Source: an uncultured Ruminococcus sp.
GTDB lineage: Bacteria; Bacillota; Clostridia; Oscillospirales; Ruminococcaceae
Assembly (NCBI GenBank): GCA_902464115.1
Contig: CABQIF010000003.1
Coordinates: 1-36,130, forward strand
Length of the DNA: 36,130 bases
Direction of reading: 5' to 3'
Shown here: in pieces, positions 8,075 through 14,790 of the stretch
Layout: every line of letters starts with the position of its first letter
Position numbering within the stretch: the stretch's first letter is position 1
Notes under the pieces: generated by a model
What the model was told of the DNA's origin: nothing
The model's database searches: none
What the model saw: only the letters and a program-made list of their open reading frames with translations
Made by a program: the position numbers and the translations under genes

Positions 8075-9301
8075 TTACAATGCAACGCCGTTTTGTTTCA
8101 ACAATGCCCGTGCAGTATCCACAGAATCCACACCCGTTGCATTTTTCACCGGTGCAAATTCCTTTTCCCGTTCTACTTCGTACAGCAAGCAGTTTTCCTG
8201 CATATGTACCATATCCAGCACCAGCGTTTCCAGCTTATAGCCGTTCGGCTGTTCTGGCTTTACCGTTGCTGTGCCGTCCGCTGTCAGGCAGGCAACCTTC
8301 TTGAATGCCCGATGCAGTGGCAAACTGCAATCCAAAGTCTTGCAGAGCTGGTCAACCCGGAACAGATAATTCAGGATAACACCATACCGATAGGTCAATG
8401 TGCCATCCGCTTCCCGCAAGTTCCGCATATCATCAGTCATTTCAAAATATTCCACGATAGACGGCTTTCCATCTTCCAGACACAGCACGCCAACCTTTTC
8501 ATCTGGGCTTGCCTTTGCAACAACCTTGCTGCCAGACGTGTAGTTTGCTGCAATCGTTGCCCCGATAAAGCAAGGGTCTGCCATTCTCTGCAAAACGTTG
8601 TCCACAGCGAACACGTTCAGCCATTCAATGTTCTGTTCTTTCAGCACATTCAGAAGACCTGCATGCTGCATGGATGAGAACCAGCCGCCATTTCCATTCG
8701 GAGAAACGGCAATTCTGCTCTTTGTTTCTAGCAGGATTTTTCCATCCTTGTCTACAACCGGAGCCATTTCCTGTACAAAGAAATGCACAGAAGATTCCGG
8801 ATAGCCGAAATACTGTTTTTCTGCTAAAAACGCTCTGGTTTCTGCATCGTTGGTTTCGCTGGTCATGATAAACAGCGGAACGGAAACGCCTGCCTCCTTG
8901 GTCACATCCATCAAATTCCGGAACAAACATTCAAAAATCGTCAGGTCGTTGTTGATACCGATCCGGAATACGCCTTTCGGGCCATTACATCCCAGCCGGC
9001 TGCCCTGACCGCCTGCCAGCAAAACAGCCCCTACACTGCCCTTACGGATGGCTTCCAGACCAATTTTCCGATAGGTATCCTGCTTTTCCGCAATCTCCGA
9101 AATCGTACAAGCTCCCAGCGGTTCAATCTTGCCCTTTGGTGCTTCTTCGTGTGCAGCCCGTTCCAGAACGGAAAAATCCATCTCTGAAATCTGTTGCAGC
9201 AATGCTGCCTGTTCTGCTGCTGAAAGTGTGTCATAGTAACGAAGCAGATGGGTCTGTCCATACTGTTCCAGTCGATTGTAAGCCTCTTGATATTGCATCA
9301 T
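8075..9301 (-). CDS. UDPGP-type UDP-sugar pyrophosphorylase
   Basis: A 408-residue nucleotidyltransferase of the UDPGP type 1 family (the UAP1/UGP2 group typical of eukaryotes but present in many Clostridia and Bacteroidetes). It would make UDP-glucose or UDP-N-acetylglucosamine from UTP and the sugar 1-phosphate. The nucleotide-binding loop LLAGGQGSRLG is at 94-104, followed by GPKGVF. SPNGNGG and VFAVDN are further family motifs. The sugar specificity cannot be read with certainty; the length favours a UAP1-like or USP-like enzyme. The start has two tandem ATGs behind AAGGAT. It is monocistronic, with its own promoter at 9381-9409 and terminator at 8008-8051. Confidence 0.88.
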   Translation of the reverse strand: MMQYQEAYNRLEQYGQTHLLRYYDTLSAAEQAALLQQISEMDFSVLERAAHEEAPKGKIEPLGACTISEIAEKQDTYRKIGLEAIRKGSVGAVLLAGGQGSRLGCNGPKGVFRIGINNDLTIFECLFRNLMDVTKEAGVSVPLFIMTSETNDAETRAFLAEKQYFGYPESSVHFFVQEMAPVVDKDGKILLETKSRIAVSPNGNGGWFSSMQHAGLLNVLKEQNIEWLNVFAVDNVLQRMADPCFIGATIAANYTSGSKVVAKASPDEKVGVLCLEDGKPSIVEYFEMTDDMRNLREADGTLTYRYGVILNYLFRVDQLCKTLDCSLPLHRAFKKVACLTADGTATVKPEQPNGYKLETLVLDMVHMQENCLLYEVEREKEFAPVKNATGVDSVDTARALLKQNGVAL

Positions 9302-9380
9302 CGTATAATCCTTTCTTACTGTATTTGATATTCCATATTTTTACAATTTTCACAATTTCCGTAAAATTTGTAGTAGCTTT

Positions 9381-9409
9381 AGTATAACACAAACTATTCA
9401 AAAAAGCAA
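9381..9409 (-). promoter_or_regulatory. Promoter of the UDP-sugar pyrophosphorylase gene
   Basis: On the minus strand, TTGCTT (9409-9404) and TATACT (9386-9381) are spaced by 17 bases. The start would be near 9374, leaving a leader of about 70 bases that is AT-rich and without an obvious hairpin. Confidence 0.75.
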
Positions 9410-9442
9410 GGCATAATTGTTCTCTCTGAAAAATATTCTTTA

Positions 9443-9456
9443 GTCTGCATGCAGAC
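9443..9456. repeat. Perfect 14-base palindrome GTCTGCATGCAGAC
   Basis: The palindrome lies between the promoter of the pyrophosphorylase gene (about 34 bases upstream of its -35) and the terminator at 9471-9508. It could be a protein-binding site; nothing identifies the protein. Confidence 0.4.
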
Positions 9457-9470
9457 AGAAACAGACATGG

Positions 9471-9508
9471 AAAAAGAGCGTATCGAAAGCATCCGGTACG
9501 CTCTTTTT
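9471..9508. terminator. Bidirectional intrinsic terminator
   Basis: AAAAAGAGCGTA (9471-9482) and TACGCTCTTTTT (9497-9508) are perfectly complementary. On the minus strand it is the first terminator reached after the glycosyltransferase gene (9809-10612) and after the structured element at 9553-9702, so it is the likely 3' end for either. Confidence 0.85.
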
Positions 9509-9552
9509 CACGCAGATTTTATTTGAAAGGAGTAGTAAAATATCAATATTTA

Positions 9553-9702
9553 GCATCCTCAAGTATGATTTCATAAACAGCAAACGCCCCGGGGTGGAGG
9601 CGTTCACTGCTATGATATAGGGATTATTGGGGATGATACTTTTGCACCGGGGTAAATGCAAAAGCACTTTAGAGGATGTTACATGCTCTCTTCTAAGAGC
9701 AT
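9553..9702 (-). ncRNA. Candidate structured RNA with two twin-loop hairpins
   Basis: No gene is credible in 9440-9808, but the DNA folds strongly. GCATCCTC (9553-9560) pairs with GAGGATGT (9672-9679) as a closing stem, and GTAT (9563-9566) with ATAC (9636-9639) inside it. Hairpin A has TCAT/ATGA, AGCA/TGCT and AACGCC/GGCGTT stems (9571-9615). Hairpin B has TTTTGCA/TGCAAAA (9640-9663). Both present 10-base loops of nearly the same sequence, CCGGGGTGGA and CCGGGGTAAA on the plus strand. A further hairpin ATGCTCT/AGAGCAT lies at 9683-9702. The minus strand is favoured because a terminator follows at 9508-9471 and a TATACT lies at 9714-9709, though without a good -35. I do not recognise it as a known class. 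It may be a free sRNA or the 3' UTR of the glycosyltransferase mRNA. Confidence 0.5.
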
Positions 9703-9808
9703 GGTTATAGTATAGAGGAAGATTGTGTATATCCTGTGAAATGAAGCTGAAAAGCACCTGAAAAGAATTTTTTCGTTTCGCCACAAATCAGCTTAGAATA
9801 TGAAAAAA

Positions 9809-10612
9809 TTATGAATGCATATGATGAATCAGCTTTGGCGGAAGCACTGCCAGCATCAACGGCTTTCCGATATACGGCAGCCCTTTCGGCATTAGATTCA
9901 ACATATGAAACCCCCTCCAGCGAACAATTGCCTCATCCCAACGTTCCCGTATCGGAATCCGACGAGTTTTACTATCGAAATAATATTGGTATAAACATTC
10001 CTGTAAATTTGCCCCCTGCAAGCCTGCTGCATAGAGCTGCATAAATAGCATATAGTCCTCATAACGAGCGATTTTTTCCATCACCGGATAGCCGCTGACT
10101 TTTTCAAAACACCGCCGCCGAAACAAAATCGAACCGTGTATAAATGGCGAATTAAACAAAAAATCCTGCTTTCGAGGGCGTTCCGGACGTTTCCAACAGC
10201 CAGAAACACCGCCTTCCGGCGTATACAGATCACAATTAGAGCCAACAAAATCCACATCCGCATGCGATTCCAGATAGGCAATCTGCTTTTCAAAGCGGTC
10301 AGGTTTGGAAATGTCATCATCATCCTGCCGTGCAAGATATGCCCCATTTGCCACGGATAAACAGCGGTTCAGCGTCCGAGCCAAGCCCAGATTGCGGTCA
10401 TTTTGCAGCAATCGAATCCGGCTGTCCCGTGCCGCAAGGTTCTGCATCCAGAGCAAAGCTGCATTGGTCGAGCCATCATCACACAAAATCAATTCCCAGT
10501 TGGGATAGGTCTGTTCTACAATCGAACGCACAGAACGCTCCAACATTGCACGATCTTTACAATTATAAACGCCCATCAATACGGAAATGAGCGGCTTTTT
10601 TTCTTCTGTCAA
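9809..10612 (-). CDS. Family 2 glycosyltransferase
   Basis: A 267-residue GT2 (GT-A fold) enzyme expected to transfer a sugar during synthesis of a surface polysaccharide. It opens with ISVLMGVYNCKD and has the nucleotide-binding LCDDGST and the metal-binding QDDDD, followed by the acceptor-side region ending near ARYEDYMLF. There is no membrane segment. The frame is open further upstream to an ATG at 10702, but the best start is the TTG at 10612: AGGAGG lies 8 bases before it and it overlaps the stop codon of the upstream gene in a TTGA arrangement, which means tight translational coupling. The acceptor is unknown. No other polysaccharide genes flank the pair, so it may add one decoration rather than belong to a full cluster. 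Confidence 0.88.
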   Translation of the reverse strand: MTEEKKPLISVLMGVYNCKDRAMLERSVRSIVEQTYPNWELILCDDGSTNAALLWMQNLAARDSRIRLLQNDRNLGLARTLNRCLSVANGAYLARQDDDDISKPDRFEKQIAYLESHADVDFVGSNCDLYTPEGGVSGCWKRPERPRKQDFLFNSPFIHGSILFRRRCFEKVSGYPVMEKIARYEDYMLFMQLYAAGLQGANLQECLYQYYFDSKTRRIPIRERWDEAIVRWRGFHMLNLMPKGLPYIGKPLMLAVLPPKLIHHMHS

Positions 10613-11949
10613 TGTCCTCTCCTCCTGTTGACTGCGTGCCGAATCCAATCCCAGCAGGCAAAATTCCAGTGATACCACCGTTTCCTGCGGATTTGACTGC
10701 ACGCCAATGAACCATACACCCAGAACGGTTCTGCCTGTACGGATTCCACATGGTGAAAATGCTGTAGCAGATGTTGCGACAACAGCCCCTGCTTCAACGC
10801 TGCTTCCTGTCCGGCAGATGCCAGCGGAAACGCATACATTTCACCCATGTCATCGCAAAATTGAAACTGCCCGAGTGCTTGTGCTTCTTCTGCTGTCGGG
10901 CGGAACAAGAGCTGTTGCAACAGCGATTCTGTTACATCTGCCAGCGGCATCGCTGCAAAATTTGAAAACGAAACTTGCGGCAAAACCCGTTCTGTAAATG
11001 CCAGACAAATTCGCTCCTGCTGTTCTGCAAGGGCTGCATTTGCCTGGTCAACCGCTCCCATCGGCTTACAAATAGGAACTGCCTTGCCATCTTCTTGGAT
11101 TGTATAGCCCATCGTCGTCCCATGCGGTGCAGCACACATACACTCATAGACATTATTATTAAAGCGAATGACTTTCTTTAACGGGGTCAACGGGTCAAAA
11201 TACCATGCCTCCCACGTTCCCTGTTTCGGCTCGGTATACAGCCCGAAATAATAGCCTTTCAGGTTGGGCAATGGCTTCCCTGCTCCCTCCAACAGTGTCA
11301 TCAGGCAATTCTGCATTGAGCCATTCCAGCCGCTATCTACAATGCCCAGCCGGACATCTCGCAACAAGCCTGCCTGCTCCAGATAAGCCATAGCAGCAGT
11401 TTCAGCTGTCTGTGATTTTTCCTGTACCAAATTCCGGTAAACGCTGCTCTTCCGCAACTGTTCTGCCAATGCAGTAAACGCCTGCACAGAAAGCGACTTG
11501 TCACAATCTTCTGCCGGAATGGCACAGTCTGCATAAACCTGTTGCTGTTCTTCTTCAGAAAGTGCCAGCCGTTCCAACACATAATGAGGCGTTAAATTTG
11601 CCCCCCGTACCAGCAGCAAATCATAGGCAGCTTCTCCCATACGGTGATAAGCTGGCATCCGCAATGCCATTCGAGAAACATAGAGGTATTGACAGTGGAT
11701 CGGCAACGCATACTGTTTACAGAATCGCTTTGCGATTTCATAGAGGATGTGTCCATCTCGTGCCAGAAAATACAGCGTGTCCACTTGATCGTGGATTGCC
11801 TGCTGCAAACACCACCAGACATAACTATATAAAACCGGAGCGGTCACAGCTCCGGTCAAGTCTGAAAATAAATCTCCTGTTTGCAATGCCATTGCTGCCG
11901 CTGCAAACGGCGGAACTGCCTGCAACTTCTTGAAATAATCTGCATCCAT
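10609..11949 (-). CDS. COG5610-like protein (C-terminal part of HAD-type glycan proteins)
   Basis: A 446-residue cytoplasmic protein that resembles the C-terminal part of COG5610 proteins, which are often annotated as predicted HAD-superfamily hydrolases and occur beside glycosyltransferases. Visible marks are TLYFLARDGHILYEIAKRF near residues 57-75, then YLYVSRMALRMP, and later LGIVDSGWNGSMQ. The N-terminal DxD motif of a HAD catalytic domain is not seen, so enzymatic activity should not be assumed. The start is the ATG at 11949, behind GGAGGTG at good spacing; an ATG 15 bases further up lies inside that ribosome site. It is coupled to the GT2 gene by a 4-base overlap and has its own promoter at 11999-12028. 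The function is unknown beyond a likely glycan-related role. Confidence 0.75.
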   Translation of the reverse strand: MDADYFKKLQAVPPFAAAAMALQTGDLFSDLTGAVTAPVLYSYVWWCLQQAIHDQVDTLYFLARDGHILYEIAKRFCKQYALPIHCQYLYVSRMALRMPAYHRMGEAAYDLLLVRGANLTPHYVLERLALSEEEQQQVYADCAIPAEDCDKSLSVQAFTALAEQLRKSSVYRNLVQEKSQTAETAAMAYLEQAGLLRDVRLGIVDSGWNGSMQNCLMTLLEGAGKPLPNLKGYYFGLYTEPKQGTWEAWYFDPLTPLKKVIRFNNNVYECMCAAPHGTTMGYTIQEDGKAVPICKPMGAVDQANAALAEQQERICLAFTERVLPQVSFSNFAAMPLADVTESLLQQLLFRPTAEEAQALGQFQFCDDMGEMYAFPLASAGQEAALKQGLLSQHLLQHFHHVESVQAEPFWVYGSLACSQIRRKRWYHWNFACWDWIRHAVNRRRGH

Positions 11950-11998
11950 TTTCACACCTCCCATTCTCTAGTTAGATTTCTTTGATCGGTTCATCATT

Positions 11999-12028
11999 AT
12001 TATACCATGTTCTTTTCCAGAACGTCAA
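11999..12028 (-). promoter_or_regulatory. Promoter of the COG5610-GT2 operon
   Basis: On the minus strand, TTGACG (12028-12023) and TATAAT (12004-11999) are spaced by 18 bases. AGAAC/GTTCT half-sites overlap it: GTTCT (12009-12013), AGAAC (12019-12023) and GTTCT (12031-12035), forming two inverted pairs that could be an operator. Confidence 0.78.
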
Positions 12029-12064
12029 GGTTCTGTGAAATTCTTAAAGAAAATGACGAAAACC

Positions 12065-12172
12065 ACGCAATTTCCCCATCCAAAATATAGGGAAAGCGTC
12101 CAACGATTTATGGAAAATCTGCCACCCGACTTTCAGGCACTTTACGAACACCTTTCACGCAATTTCCATAAA
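12065..12172. repeat. Direct and inverted repeats upstream of the DUF4353 gene
   Basis: ACGCAATTTCC occurs at 12065-12075 and 12157-12167. TTTATGGAAA (12107-12116) is the reverse complement of TTTCCATAAA (12163-12172). They lie between the divergent COG5610 and DUF4353 genes. No confident promoter for the DUF4353 gene could be picked here, so these may mark its regulatory region. Confidence 0.4.
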
Positions 12173-12236
12173 GTTATGCGAAAATAGGAGCATAGAAACA
12201 AAGAACGCCTCTTCTCAAAAGAAAGGAAGATTTCAT

Positions 12237-14564
12237 ATGATTAGCAGAGAACAAAACCGAGCCTGGGCGATGACCATGGCAGTTGCTGCCGTTCTCGCCT
12301 GTACCACCGGCTGTACCGATAATCACGATTCCAGTACCGCCGAATCGACACAAACCACTGCTGCTACTTCTGAACTAGAACCAGAAACCACAACAACCGA
12401 TTCTGAAGATTCAGAAAGCACCGTTGCAACACCGCTTTCCAATTCAGAACAGCGTGTGGACTATGATGATGACGACAAAACCAGTACTTATGATACATTT
12501 GATGCAGAAATCACGCTGAGCGGAACAACCGCAGACGTAACCGGCAACACCGATGCCATTTCTGTTTCTGACCGCACCGTTACCATTCAGAACGGCGGTA
12601 CATACCGGATTACCGGAACATTGAAAGATGGTCAACTGCGAGTCACTGGCAGCGAAAAAGTAAAGCTGTATTTTGACGGCGTTTCCATTACCAATTCCAA
12701 TGGTGCAGCATTATCCTGTGAAAACGAAAAACGCACCATTCTTTCCCTGGCAGCCAATACCAAAAATTCCCTCTCCGATGGCACAGCATCCGACACTACC
12801 ATAGATGGAGAAAACGCTGCCCTCTTTACTGAAGATAAATTGACCATCAACGGCAGCGGTGCTTTGACCGTAACTGGCCATGCAGCAAATGGCATTGTCT
12901 GCCGGGATGATTTAAAAATAATAGATGGAACCATCTCCGTGACCGCTGCCAATAACGGCATGAAAGGCAAAGACAGCATTGGCATTTGCGGCGGCACGAT
13001 TACCATAGATGCACAAAATGATGGCTTAAAGACAACAAAAGCAGACGACCCGGAACAGGGTTGGATCGCCATCAGCGGCGGTACGCTCAACATTACCGCC
13101 AAAGGAGACGGCATTCAGGCAGAAACAGACTGCTACATTGATGGCGGTACGCTGAATGTCACAACAACGGGTGAAATTGCAGTCAGCACCTCGGACGACC
13201 AGCCGTTTGGCGGCGGTGGATTCGGCGGCGGATTCGATAACGGACAATCGCCATTTGACGGACAAACACCACCACAGGGCGGCAATCGTCCAGATGGGGC
13301 TGCACCCATGGAAAAGCCGGATGATGCAACTGGTTCGCAACCAGCAGAAACCGTTCCGGCTGTTACAACGACCACAACCACAACGAATACCGAAACAACT
13401 ACAGACACAAACACAACTGCTGCGGAAGATGCCAGCAGCAAGGGCATCAAAGCCGGAAATGCACTGACCATTACAGGCGGTACGATTCAGGCAAACACCA
13501 CTGACCACTGTATGCACAGCGGTGGAGCGTTTACCTGCTCCGGCGGCACGCTGGAGCTGAGTTCTTCCATGGCAAAGGGCATCAGCAGCCATGGTGATTT
13601 CGCAATCACAGACGGTTCGATTACGATTGACCAAGCAACTGAAGGCATCGAGTCCAAAGCAGATATGAACTTAGCAGGCGGCACGATTCGCATTTTACAG
13701 GCAACCGATGACGGTTTAAATACAAGCGGCGGTACTGGTATGGGCATGGGCTTCCCGATGGGACAGCCTGACGGAAACCAGCCGGGTGCCCCATCGGCAA
13801 CCACTGCTGTCGCTGAAACTACTACCACAGAAACCACAACTACCACCACAACACTTACCAGCACCGATATTGCCACAAATACCGCAGAGGAAAGCCACGA
13901 ACTGACCATTAGCGGCGGCACGATTTACATTTGTGCAGACGGGGACGGCATTGACTCCAACGGCGGCATTACCATGACCGGCGGAACGGTCTTTGTTTCT
14001 GGCCCAGTCAGCGGCGGCGATGGTGCAATTGACTTTGAAACCGATATGACCATAACAGGCGGTTCGATCTTAGCACTGTCCAGCCGTGGCATGATGGAAT
14101 ATCCCAGCACGCAGCATTACTATACAACCAGCATTGCAGCCAATGCCGGCGACTTCATCGCTGTCTGTGATGCAGACGGCAATGTCCGGATGGGCATGCA
14201 GACACAAAAAGCCGTTTCCGATGTCGTTTATTACGGTGACCAGATGGACAACTGCCAGCTGATCGTAGACGGAACCTATTCCGGTACACTCTCCGATGAT
14301 GGAACTGCCACAGATGGCACAGTTTCCGGCGGAACGGTTGCAGATTCATTCCAGCTGACAGACGGCAGCGAGAACAGTTTTTCTCCGAATAACTTCGGCG
14401 GAAAAGGCGGTACACCGCCGAACCACGGTGAAGTGCCAACCTTCGCAGACGGTGAACAGCCAGAACCGCCGCAAGGTGGATTTGGCAACGGACAGCAAAA
14501 TGGTGGAAATGGTGCACCAACGCCACCACAGGGCGGACAACAGTCCGAAAACACGGCTGCTTAA
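12237..14564 (+). CDS. Secreted lipoprotein with DUF4353 carbohydrate-binding repeats
   Basis: A 775-residue exported protein. The signal peptide ends in a cysteine-containing stretch (VLACTTGC, residues 19-26), consistent with a lipoprotein, though the exact lipobox is ambiguous. The body is built of repeated short strands of the type DGISVTAANNGMKGKDSI, GGTITI and ISGGTL, characteristic of DUF4353. The family member Cthe_2159 of Clostridium thermocellum is a beta-helix that binds acidic polysaccharides and cellulose. Two threonine-rich inserts (about residues 376-400 and 520-545), each preceded by a Gly/Pro/Gln-rich stretch, interrupt the helix, and a Gly/Gln/Pro-rich tail ends the protein. 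There is no dockerin or membrane anchor. GAAAGGAAG precedes the ATG. It may be a cell-attached polysaccharide-binding protein; a catalytic role is not indicated. Confidence 0.85.
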   Translation: MISREQNRAWAMTMAVAAVLACTTGCTDNHDSSTAESTQTTAATSELEPETTTTDSEDSESTVATPLSNSEQRVDYDDDDKTSTYDTFDAEITLSGTTADVTGNTDAISVSDRTVTIQNGGTYRITGTLKDGQLRVTGSEKVKLYFDGVSITNSNGAALSCENEKRTILSLAANTKNSLSDGTASDTTIDGENAALFTEDKLTINGSGALTVTGHAANGIVCRDDLKIIDGTISVTAANNGMKGKDSIGICGGTITIDAQNDGLKTTKADDPEQGWIAISGGTLNITAKGDGIQAETDCYIDGGTLNVTTTGEIAVSTSDDQPFGGGGFGGGFDNGQSPFDGQTPPQGGNRPDGAAPMEKPDDATGSQPAETVPAVTTTTTTTNTETTTDTNTTAAEDASSKGIKAGNALTITGGTIQANTTDHCMHSGGAFTCSGGTLELSSSMAKGISSHGDFAITDGSITIDQATEGIESKADMNLAGGTIRILQATDDGLNTSGGTGMGMGFPMGQPDGNQPGAPSATTAVAETTTTETTTTTTTLTSTDIATNTAEESHELTISGGTIYICADGDGIDSNGGITMTGGTVFVSGPVSGGDGAIDFETDMTITGGSILALSSRGMMEYPSTQHYYTTSIAANAGDFIAVCDADGNVRMGMQTQKAVSDVVYYGDQMDNCQLIVDGTYSGTLSDDGTATDGTVSGGTVADSFQLTDGSENSFSPNNFGGKGGTPPNHGEVPTFADGEQPEPPQGGFGNGQQNGGNGAPTPPQGGQQSENTAA

Positions 14565-14611
14565 CATTGCTTTCTTCTTAATCTTTTTCCAAACCTTTCA
14601 TATACATGCAA

Positions 14612-14646
14612 AAGCAGACCGCTTGGGAAACCAAGGGTCTGTTTTT
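14612..14646 (+). terminator. Terminator after the DUF4353 gene
   Basis: CAGACC-GCTTGG and CCAAG-GGTCTG form a stem around a GAAA tetraloop, followed by a T5 tract (14642-14646). It separates this gene from the GH9 gene. Confidence 0.85.
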
Positions 14647-14693
14647 GTTTCACAAAATCCAGTTTGCAGCTACAAAAGTTTCCACAAAAATCC

Positions 14694-14722
14694 TTGACTT
14701 TTTGGCATCCTCGTGGTAAACT
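14694..14722 (+). promoter_or_regulatory. Promoter of the GH9 cellulase gene
   Basis: TTGACT (14694-14699) and TAAACT (14717-14722) with 17-base spacing, about 70 bases ahead of the coding start. Confidence 0.72.
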
Positions 14723-14790
14723 AAAAGTAATCACTTTTTTGTCGGCTGCCTGCCGCAAAAAATCAAATGAATTTTATCACAAGGAAAGGA

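Noticed and set aside
9553..9702. Assignment of the structured element to 6S RNA, T-box, SRP RNA or a known riboswitch
   Set aside because: The long single hairpin with central bubble of 6S, the T-box sequence, the SRP domain IV loop and common riboswitch cores were looked for and not seen.
9440..9784. Minus-strand open frame of 114 codons
   Set aside because: It runs through the terminator and the structured element, has no ribosome site and no plausible protein pattern.
12009..12035. LexA (SOS) box at the COG5610 promoter
   Set aside because: The half-sites GAAC and GTTC are separated by 6 bases instead of the 4 of the Bacillus-type SOS box, and the genes are not DNA-repair genes.
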